30,164 nucleotides of DNA from DASXSB01 sp036506275 (GTDB lineage Bacteria; Methylomirabilota; Methylomirabilia; Rokubacteriales; CSP1-6), in the NCBI GenBank assembly GCA_036506275.1, contig DASXSB010000081.1, forward strand, positions 1 through 30,164, given 5' to 3'. The notes beneath the pieces are model-generated. The model did no database searches and was not told where the DNA came from. It worked only from the letters and a program-made list of their open reading frames with translations. The stretch's first letter is position 1; every line of letters starts with the position of its first letter. Positions 23,779 to 30,164 of this stretch are shown piece after piece. The position numbers and the translations under genes are program-made.

Positions 23779-24318
23779 GTGGCCGATGTCGTCGTCGGGC
23801 TCGGCAATCCAGGTGCCGAGTATCACGACACCCGACACAACATCGGCCAGCGCGTGCTCGATCATCTCGCCGGCATCCTGCGTCGTCCGTGGACGCGAGA
23901 GGGCCCGGCGATGGTGGCGCGTGGCCAGTGGCGGGGCGCGCCCGTCGAGCTCGTGAAGCCCTCCGCGTTCATGAACGTGACCGGTCCCGCCGTGGCGGCC
24001 GCCCTCCGACGAGCGTCGGCGGGGCCCGCCCACCTCATCGTGGTCTACGACGACATCGATCTGCCCCTCGGCACCGTGCGCGTGCGGATGAAGGGCGGCT
24101 CCGGCGGCCACAACGGCATGCGCTCGATCATCGACGCGCTCGGAACCGAAGACTTCCGGCGCGTGAAGCTCGGCATCGGCAGGCCGGCGAGCAAGGCGGA
24201 GGTCCCCGACCACGTGCTGGCGCCGTTCGAGGCCGACGAGCTCGCCGCCGTGGAGACCGCGGTGGCGACCGCCGCCGACCGTGTCCTCGCGCTGGTCATC
24301 GCCCCTCCCGTCCCGTGA
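23779..24318 (+). CDS. pth: Peptidyl-tRNA hydrolase
   Basis: A 179-aa Pth that releases peptides from peptidyl-tRNA dropped by ribosomes. VVVGLGNPGAEYHDTRHNIG holds the key Asn10 and catalytic His20. KPSAFMNVTG, VVYDDIDLPLGTVRVRMKGGSGGHNGMRSII and FRRVKLGIGRP are diagnostic. GTG start, 15 nt after rplY. Slightly short C-terminus ending APPVP. Confidence 0.96.
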   Translation: MADVVVGLGNPGAEYHDTRHNIGQRVLDHLAGILRRPWTREGPAMVARGQWRGAPVELVKPSAFMNVTGPAVAAALRRASAGPAHLIVVYDDIDLPLGTVRVRMKGGSGGHNGMRSIIDALGTEDFRRVKLGIGRPASKAEVPDHVLAPFEADELAAVETAVATAADRVLALVIAPPVP

Positions 24319-24521
24319 CGGGGACTCCGGAAGGCGGCGGTACCCGGCCGAACGCGAAAAAGCACGCTGACGGCGCCACTTCGGTGACAGGGGCCCGGGC
24401 CGGAGGGGCGGCCGGGACGCATCCCGGGGCACATCGAGCGGGCTTACGGTAGCGTGGTGTAGGGTCACGTGGTATATAGTTGTCGTTTATCCAGCGGGGC
24501 ATTCGGGGAGGGGGGAAGATA
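24319..24521 (+). other. Intergenic region before rpsU
   Basis: 203 nt without a gene. It contains a small perfect hairpin CCGGGA-CGCA-TCCCGG (24412-24427) without a T-run and a likely extended -10 (24470-24478). I see no other signal and no clear terminator for the pth cluster. Confidence 0.5.
24470..24478 (+). promoter_or_regulatory. Extended -10 promoter for rpsU-mutS2-dnaG-rpoD
   Basis: TG-G-TATATA is an extended -10 match; no convincing -35. It predicts a leader of about 37 nt containing a GGAGGGGGG Shine-Dalgarno before the rpsU GTG. Confidence 0.45.
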
Positions 24522-24716
24522 GTGACAAAAGTCATCGTCGAGCCCGACGAGTCCTTCGAGAGCGCCCTCAAGCGCTTCAAGAAGCAGTGCGAGAAGGCCG
24601 GGCTCCTCTCCGAGTTCAAGAAACGTCAGCACTACGAGAAGCCCAGCGTCCGCCGCAAGCGAAAGGCGCTCGCAGCTCGTAAGAAAGCGAAACGTCGCGA
24701 GCGGATGTCCGATTAA
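24522..24716 (+). CDS. rpsU: 30S ribosomal protein bS21
   Basis: A 64-aa basic protein (TKVIVEPDESFESALKRFKKQCEKAGLLSEFKKRQHYEKPSVRRKRKALAARKKAKRR) that is plainly bS21, binding near the anti-Shine-Dalgarno end of 16S rRNA. The start is GTG at 24522, preceded by a strong G/A-rich Shine-Dalgarno (24507-24516). An in-frame upstream TTTATCC stretch would add a non-conserved extension and is rejected. First gene of the macromolecular synthesis operon. Confidence 0.96.
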   Translation: MTKVIVEPDESFESALKRFKKQCEKAGLLSEFKKRQHYEKPSVRRKRKALAARKKAKRRERMSD

Positions 24717-24764
24717 TAGCAACACTGCTGATTGCGCCGCCGGCCCTCCCGGTCACGGGAGCGA

Positions 24765-27152
24765 ATGAGGCACGACGTGGAGCCAGGCCGAATTTGGGGG
24801 CGGGGCATCGAGTGGGACGCCGCGCGGGCGGTTCTGGCTCGCGAGGCGCGGACGACGATGGGAAGGGAGCGGGCGCTGACGGCGGAGCCCCTCACCGTAA
24901 TTGCCGAGATCCACGCCGCTATCGAGATGACCGGGCAGGCCCGGCAGGCCCTCGCCAACCCCGGGTCGCCGCCGCTGGAGGCAGTTCCTGACGTTCGATC
25001 CTCGCTGGAACGGTGCCGGGCGCCGGGCAGCACGCTCGACGGCCCCGAGCTGGTTCTGATCATCCCGAGCCTCGCCGCCAGTCCTCAGCTCGCCGCCTAC
25101 GGCCGCGCGGCGCGGCCGGTCGCTCCTCTGATCGCGGACGCCGCCGAATCGCTGCCTCGCCTTCCGGATCTTCACGATCGACTGCGCCGCGCTCTCGACG
25201 ACGAGGGCGCCGTCACCGATCACGCGAGCGCGCGATTGCGCCGCCTGCGCGCCGACATCCGGGAGCGGCGCCGTCGGCTCGGCCAGGATCTGGAGCGCCT
25301 GATGCAGTCGCTGGACGAGCGGACGCTCGCCGATCGCTTCGTCACCCTACGCCACGGTCGCTACGTGCTCCCCGTTCGCGCCGACGCCCGCGCGCGTGTG
25401 CGTGGCATCGTGCACGACCGCTCGCAGAGCGGTCAGACCGTGTTCGTGGAGCCCGAGAGCGTGGTGGAGGCCAACAACGATCTCGTCCAGCTCATGCGCG
25501 AGGAGGAAACGGAGACCGCCCGTGTCCTCGCCGAGCTGACGGAGGCCGTGCGCCTCCACGTGGACGAGCTGGTCCAGCTCCTCGACGGAATCGCGGAGAT
25601 CGACTGGGTGTTCGCGCGCGCCCACGCCGCCGAGCGCATGGACGCCACCGCGCCCGCGGTGACCGACGAGCGGTCGGTGTCCGTGCGCCGCGCCCGCCAT
25701 CCCCTGCTGGTGGCCCAGGCGTGGGCCGACCCGCCGCGCGCGGTCGTCCCCGTCGATCTCGAGCTCGATGCGGAGCGGCCGTTGCTGGTCATCACGGGCC
25801 CGAACGCGGGCGGCAAGACGATCGCCCTCAAGACGCTCGCGCTCCTCGTGCTGATGGCCCAGGTCGGCTGTCATCTGCCCGCCGCCGAGGGCGCGCGGTT
25901 GCCCGTCTTCACGGGCCTGCACGCGATCATCGGCGACGATCAGAGTGTCGCCAACAACCTTTCCACGTTTTCCGCGTTCGTGAAGCAGGTGCGCGAGCTG
26001 CTCGACGTCGTCGACGATCGCTCCCTCGTCCTCCTCGACGAGCTCGGCGCCGGCACCGATCCCGACGAGGGGGCCGCCCTCGCCCAGGCGATTCTCGAGG
26101 AGCTCGCCGCGCGCGGTGCCCTCGTGATGGCGACCACGCATCTGGAGCCGTTGAAGGCGTTCGCGAGCACGTCTCCCCGCGCCCGCAACGCCTCCGTCGA
26201 GTTCGACACCACCACCCTCGCTCCCACGTTCCGCCTTCTCTACGATCGTCCCGGGCAGAGCTACGCCCTCGCCATCGCCGCCCGCCTCGGCCTCGGCCGC
26301 GACCTCGTCGCGCGTGCCCACGGTCACCGCTCCGCGCAGGCGGCCCGGCTTGCCGACCTCGTCGCCCGGCTCGACGCCCAGAGCCGGTACGAGGCGGAGC
26401 GTTCCCTCGTGACCGAGCGCCGCGAGCAGGAGGCGGCGGCCCGCCTCGCCGCCGCTCGCGAAGCCGAAGCGGCCGCGGAACGACGGGCGGAGACGATCGT
26501 CGGTCGGGCGCGCACGGAAGCGACGGCGCTCCTCGCCGACATCCGGCGCGCGCTTTCCACGGAGTGGGAACGCCTGAAGCGGAGCGAGCACTCGCGGGCC
26601 TCGTTGCAGGAAAGCCGGCGCCGCGTGCAGCAAGCGGCGGCGCGGGTGACGGAGACGGCGCCGCCGCCCACCCGTGAGCCCGTGACGCTCGTCCCCGGCA
26701 CCGCCGTCGCCGCCGAGCACCTCGGCCTTCGCGGCGAGCTGATCGCGATCGATGGCCGCACCGCTACCGTGCGGGCGGGCACCGTCACCGTCCGCGTGCC
26801 TGTGGAGTCCCTGCGCGTCGCCGACGCCCGCGTCAACGGAGCCCCCGCGGCATCGCCGCCGGCGCGCGGCGGCGACGCTGAAGCGACGGTGGCGCGCCGA
26901 TCGATCGCGACCGAGCTGATGCTCATCGGCCGCACGCGGGACGAGGCGCGCGACCTCGTCGAGCGCTACGTCGACGACGCCTTCCTGGCCGGGCTCGCCA
27001 GCGTGCGGCTCGTCCACGGCAAGGGGACGGGCGCGTTGCGCAAGGCCGTCCGCGAGTTGCTGGGCGGCCATCCCCTCGTGGAGTCGTTCCGCGATGGCGA
27101 GCCTTCCGAAGGCGGCGCCGGCGCCACCGTGGCCATGCTCAAGGTCGGGTGA
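24765..27152 (+). CDS. mutS2: Endonuclease MutS2
   Basis: A 795-aa MutS2. A core/clamp region (about 1-300, with RYVLPVRADARARVRGIVHDRSQSGQTVFVEPESVVEANND) precedes the MutS ATPase: Walker A GPNAGGKT near residue 345, VANNLSTFSAFVKQ, Walker B VLLDELGAGTDPDEG near 421, and MATTHLEPLK. A long charged coiled coil (about 540-640) and a C-terminal Smr nuclease domain (about 713-795, with LVHGKGTGALRKAV) follow. MutS2 acts on recombination intermediates and, in some bacteria, rescues collided ribosomes through Smr. Start ATG 24765 follows GGGAG; an in-frame TTG at 24732 is unlikely. It sits between rpsU and dnaG and overlaps dnaG by 1 nt. Confidence 0.95.
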   Translation: MRHDVEPGRIWGRGIEWDAARAVLAREARTTMGRERALTAEPLTVIAEIHAAIEMTGQARQALANPGSPPLEAVPDVRSSLERCRAPGSTLDGPELVLIIPSLAASPQLAAYGRAARPVAPLIADAAESLPRLPDLHDRLRRALDDEGAVTDHASARLRRLRADIRERRRRLGQDLERLMQSLDERTLADRFVTLRHGRYVLPVRADARARVRGIVHDRSQSGQTVFVEPESVVEANNDLVQLMREEETETARVLAELTEAVRLHVDELVQLLDGIAEIDWVFARAHAAERMDATAPAVTDERSVSVRRARHPLLVAQAWADPPRAVVPVDLELDAERPLLVITGPNAGGKTIALKTLALLVLMAQVGCHLPAAEGARLPVFTGLHAIIGDDQSVANNLSTFSAFVKQVRELLDVVDDRSLVLLDELGAGTDPDEGAALAQAILEELAARGALVMATTHLEPLKAFASTSPRARNASVEFDTTTLAPTFRLLYDRPGQSYALAIAARLGLGRDLVARAHGHRSAQAARLADLVARLDAQSRYEAERSLVTERREQEAAARLAAAREAEAAAERRAETIVGRARTEATALLADIRRALSTEWERLKRSEHSRASLQESRRRVQQAAARVTETAPPPTREPVTLVPGTAVAAEHLGLRGELIAIDGRTATVRAGTVTVRVPVESLRVADARVNGAPAASPPARGGDAEATVARRSIATELMLIGRTRDEARDLVERYVDDAFLAGLASVRLVHGKGTGALRKAVRELLGGHPLVESFRDGEPSEGGAGATVAMLKVG

Positions 27153-29014
27153 TGGCCGCGTACGCGCCGGCCCTCCTCGACGACATCCGGAACGGAATCG
27201 ACATCGTCGACCTCGTGGGCCGCTTCGTGAATCTGAAGAAGGCGGGCGTGAACTGGAAAGGGCTCTGCCCCTTCCACGCCGAAAAGACGCCGTCGTTCAT
27301 GGTCAATCCGAAGAAGCGCATCTTCCACTGCTTCGGATGTGGCGTGGGCGGGGACGTTTTCGGATTCCTGATGCGCCAGGACAAGCTCTCCTTCCCGGAG
27401 GCCGTGCGCGCTCTCGCCAAGACGGCGGGCGTGGCGTTGCCGGAGGCGGGGGGGCGCGGGGAGGACTCCGGGCGCGAGGAGCTGCGCCGGGCGATGGATC
27501 TCGCCGCCCGCTTCTATGCGGACGCGCTGTGGGCGCCCGGCGGTGAGCGTGCACGCCGGTACCTGGATGGGCGCGGCATCGCCCCCGAGGTCGCGCGACG
27601 ATTCGGTCTCGGCTACGCCCCCGACGGCTGGCGCACGCTCCTCGATTTCATGAAGAGCGAAGGCGTGGCCGAGGAAACGCTGGTCGCGGCCGGCCTCGTG
27701 GTGCAGCGCGAGGATCGCACGTCGCTCTACGACCGGTTCCGCGGCCGGCTCCTCTTCGCCATCCGCGATCTGCAGGGCCGCGTCGTCGGCTTCGGCGGCC
27801 GCGCGTTCGGCGACGAGCAGCCCAAGTACCTGAACTCGCCCGAGACCGCCCTCTACTCGAAGGGCACCATGCTGTACGCGGCGGACGTCGCCCGGGAGGC
27901 GATCCAGGCCAAGAATCGCGCGCTGATCGTCGAAGGCTACGTCGACTGCCTCATGGCGCATCAGCACGGGTTCGCGGAAACGGTGGCCGCCCTCGGGACC
28001 GCCTTCACCGCCGCCCAGCTCGGACTGCTGCGCCGGTACGCGGAAGAAGTGGTGACGTTCTTCGACGCCGACGCCGCCGGGCAGAAGGCGGCGGAGCGCG
28101 CGGAAGAGCTGCTCGAGCCAAGCACACAGGGAGCGACGTGGGCGGTGAACCGCGCCGGCGTCTTCGACGGGGGGCCCACCTTCCGCATCCGGGTGGCGTT
28201 GCTTCCCGCCGGTCACGACCCCGACACGTTCTTGAGGGCGGAGGGCGCGGCGGCGTTCGAGGCTCGCATCCGCTCCGCGCGCAGCCTGCTCGCGTTTGCG
28301 CTGGACCGGGCCATCGCCGATCCGGATGGCGCCAGTGGTCCCCGCGCGCGCGCCAATGCCTTCGCGCGCGCCGCCCTTCTCCTCGCGAAGGTGGGCGACG
28401 CGCAGGAGGCAGCGGCCCTGTCGCGGCAGGCGGCGGCGCGCCTCGGCGTCGATCCCACCCAGCTCTGGACGGAGTCCCGGCGATTGCAGTCCGCGCTCCT
28501 GCGCCCGTCGCCGGCATCCCGTCCCGTTCCCGCGCCGTCCACGGTCGCCGCCGTGGAGCGAGATCTGATCTCGCTTCTCCTCCACGCGCCGGATGCGCGC
28601 GCGCGGTTGCTCCCGCTCCTCGACGAGCGCGACCTCGGCGGGGAGCCGCTGCGTCTGATCGTGGGGGCGCTCCGAGCACGGCCGGACGCCCCCGCGGAGG
28701 CACTGCTGGCGGATCTTCCCGACGCCGCCCGCAACCTCCTGGCCGCCCTCCTCGTGGAAGAGCACGAGCACGAGGATCTTCCCGCCACCATCGAACAATT
28801 CGCCCGCCGTCTCGAGCGCCAGCAGGCGCTGCGGCGAATGCGCGAGCTCAGTCGCGGCATCGCGGAGACGCACACGGAGGCGGCGACGCTGCCGCACGAC
28901 GAGTTCCGGACCCTCACGCGCGAGGGGCGGTCGGTGCTCGAGTTCACCCGTGGCGTCGCATCGTCGTCCCCCACCGGGCCACCCAGCAAGCAAGGAGTCG
29001 ACACGAATGACTGA
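27152..29014 (+). CDS. dnaG: DNA primase DnaG
   Basis: A 620-aa bacterial primase. The CHC2 zinc domain has C39, H42, C60 and C63 (LCPFH and HCFGCGVGGD). The RNA polymerase/TOPRIM core contains RFRGRLLFAIRDLQGRVVGFGGRAF, PKYLNSPET, LIVEGYVDCLMAHQ (TOPRIM Glu) and FFDADAAG (DxD). The C-terminal helicase-binding part (about 450-600) is Ala/Arg/Leu-rich and helical. The ATG at 27152 overlaps the mutS2 stop (TGATG); GTG at 27149 is an in-frame alternative. The end overlaps rpoD by 8 nt. Confidence 0.97.
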   Translation: MAAYAPALLDDIRNGIDIVDLVGRFVNLKKAGVNWKGLCPFHAEKTPSFMVNPKKRIFHCFGCGVGGDVFGFLMRQDKLSFPEAVRALAKTAGVALPEAGGRGEDSGREELRRAMDLAARFYADALWAPGGERARRYLDGRGIAPEVARRFGLGYAPDGWRTLLDFMKSEGVAEETLVAAGLVVQREDRTSLYDRFRGRLLFAIRDLQGRVVGFGGRAFGDEQPKYLNSPETALYSKGTMLYAADVAREAIQAKNRALIVEGYVDCLMAHQHGFAETVAALGTAFTAAQLGLLRRYAEEVVTFFDADAAGQKAAERAEELLEPSTQGATWAVNRAGVFDGGPTFRIRVALLPAGHDPDTFLRAEGAAAFEARIRSARSLLAFALDRAIADPDGASGPRARANAFARAALLLAKVGDAQEAAALSRQAAARLGVDPTQLWTESRRLQSALLRPSPASRPVPAPSTVAAVERDLISLLLHAPDARARLLPLLDERDLGGEPLRLIVGALRARPDAPAEALLADLPDAARNLLAALLVEEHEHEDLPATIEQFARRLERQQALRRMRELSRGIAETHTEAATLPHDEFRTLTREGRSVLEFTRGVASSSPTGPPSKQGVDTND

Positions 29015-30164
29015 AGAACCGAAGCTGGAAGAGCTGGACCGCCTGATCTCGATGGGGAAGCAAAAAGGCTTCCTCACCTACGACGAGGTGAACGACGCCT
29101 TGCCGTCGGACATCGTGTCGCTCGATCAGCTCGACGACATCATGATGATGTTCGGCGCCATGGACATCGAAGTCGTCGACTCGGCGAAGGCGGCCCGGCT
29201 CCCCTCGGAAGTGGAACGTCCGGCGCCGGTGGAGGAAGACGACGACGGTCCCGCCGACGCCATCGATCTCACCCCGGGCCCCGTGGGACGGACCGAGGAT
29301 CCAGTGCGGCTCTACCTGCGCGAGATGGGGCGGGTCTCCCTCCTCACGCGCGAGGGCGAGATCGCGCTCGCCAAGCGCATCGAGGAAGGCAAGGAACAGG
29401 TCACGCGCGCGATCCTCAGCACCAACCTCGCCCTCGAGCGGTTTCGGGAGCTGCGCGAGCAGCTGCGCAAGGACGAGGTGTCGATCAAAGACGTGGTCGA
29501 CGTCAACGAGGAAGAGTTCACGGAGGAGAAGGAAGAAGCGCTCAAGCGCCAGGTCGTGACCGCCTTCGCCACCGTCGACCGTCTGCTCCGCGAGCGCGAC
29601 AAGTTCATCGAGGACGCCAAGAAGCTCCGCGCGAAGGCGGCCGGCAAGAAGAAGGTCAAGGGCAAGGATCCCGCCTGGAAGAAAGTGGAGACGCAGGCGC
29701 AGCAGCGGCAGCAGAAGGTGCTCGAGAAGCTGCGCGCCCTCAACATCGGCAACCAGATCATCGACCGCGAGGACGGGGACAGCGGCCGCCGGGGTCTCGT
29801 GCAGCGGCTGCGTGACCTCGTGGACGATATCGAGCGCGCGGAGCGCGTAATCGGCCTGTGGACGAACGGCCGCCGGCCTTCCCCGGAGGAAGTCCAGAAC
29901 CTCATCTACGTGGCCTTCCGGGACCCGGGCGCCGCCCCCGCCAACGGCGTCACCGGCGATCTGCACCTGAAAGCGGCCAAGAAGTTCCAGAGTCCGAAGC
30001 AGCAGCAGATCTGGGTAGCCCAGCAGGAGATCAAGGCGGCGGAGGCACGCGCCAACGCGCGCGCGGACGAGATCAAGAAGGTGATGACGGTCATCAAGCA
30101 GGGGCAGCAGCGCGCCGCCATCGCCAAGAAGGAGATGGTGGAGGCCAACCTCCGCCTCGTGATC
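29007..30164 (+). CDS. rpoD: RNA polymerase primary sigma factor RpoD, N-terminal part
   Basis: The first 386 codons of the housekeeping sigma-70 factor; it runs off the right edge. Region 1.1 (residues 1 to about 55: LEELDRLISMGKQKGFLTYDEVNDALP) is followed by an acidic linker, then region 1.2 (EDPVRLYLREMGRVSLLTREGEIALAKRIEEG). A long charged non-conserved region (about 130-370) follows, and the fragment stops at KEMVEANLRLVI, the opening of region 2.1. ATG 29007 has AAGGAG (28992-28997) and overlaps the dnaG end. Last visible gene of rpsU-mutS2-dnaG-rpoD. Confidence 0.96.
   Translation, partial: MTEEPKLEELDRLISMGKQKGFLTYDEVNDALPSDIVSLDQLDDIMMMFGAMDIEVVDSAKAARLPSEVERPAPVEEDDDGPADAIDLTPGPVGRTEDPVRLYLREMGRVSLLTREGEIALAKRIEEGKEQVTRAILSTNLALERFRELREQLRKDEVSIKDVVDVNEEEFTEEKEEALKRQVVTAFATVDRLLRERDKFIEDAKKLRAKAAGKKKVKGKDPAWKKVETQAQQRQQKVLEKLRALNIGNQIIDREDGDSGRRGLVQRLRDLVDDIERAERVIGLWTNGRRPSPEEVQNLIYVAFRDPGAAPANGVTGDLHLKAAKKFQSPKQQQIWVAQQEIKAAEARANARADEIKKVMTVIKQGQQRAAIAKKEMVEANLRLVI

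Noticed and set aside
24412..24427. Hairpin as terminator of the pth cluster
   Set aside because: Only a 6-bp stem and no T-run; kept as a note in the intergenic entry only.
21889..24468. An 859-codon open frame on the minus strand opposite prs, rplY and pth
   Set aside because: It covers three clear genes and a tRNA; composition (Asp-His-Arg-Val repeats) is typical of a frame shadow.

Overview
This is a GC-rich bacterial chromosome segment (about two thirds G+C by eye, not computed) made almost entirely of tightly packed genes. It encodes an outer-membrane lipoprotein pathway (LolB-like protein, lipobox-bearing TPR protein) and an autotransporter, so the cell is Gram-negative-like. It also has CIRCE-controlled groESL, an MrfAB pair, a DciA-type DUF721 protein and an NAD-fold sigma-54 activator. 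This fits a deep-branching GC-rich lineage such as Rokubacteria/Methylomirabilota or a deltaproteobacterial relative. The assignment is inference; no rRNA is present. I see no IS element, phage gene, integrase or CRISPR array.

Layout. (1) 1-568, minus strand: two tandem, paralogous Cys-rich mini-proteins, then the start of an isocitrate lyase/PEP mutase-family enzyme that runs off the left edge. Upstream lies an unusually AT-rich control region (about 640-790) with an 11-bp-arm palindrome and, nearer the genes, a sigma-54-like -24/-12 element. (2) 779-5022, minus: rpsF-ssb-rpsR-rplI-dnaB followed by a sigma-54 activator whose N-terminus is a Rossmann NAD-binding fold. rpsF appears to start at CTG and rpsR may start at ATT. 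(3) 5270-7325, minus: groES-groL under a sigma-70 promoter overlapped by a perfect CIRCE operator. (4) 7375-8334, plus: a 2-hydroxyacid dehydrogenase, convergent with mrfA-mrfB (DNA repair helicase plus exonuclease), which lies behind a Calx-beta/Ig-like autotransporter on the same strand. (5) 14184-14780, plus: a VanZ-like membrane protein, convergent with rlmD-dppB-dppC. (6) 18058-24318, plus: dciA, TPR lipoprotein, lolB-like, ispE, tRNA-Gln, prs, rplY, pth. The lolB-ispE-prs-pth order is a classical conserved cluster. (7) 24522 to the right edge, plus: rpsU-mutS2-dnaG-rpoD, the macromolecular synthesis operon with mutS2 inserted.

The most interesting proposal is a possible undescribed redox circuit. 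An NAD(H)-fold sigma-54 activator sits next to, and may act on, a palindrome placed about 84 nt upstream of a sigma-54-like start site for the Cys-rich mini-protein/lyase operon. Other points are probable non-AUG/GUG/UUG starts in the S6/S18 genes, compact divergent promoters that predict leaderless mRNAs, and a CIRCE that may control genes on both sides.
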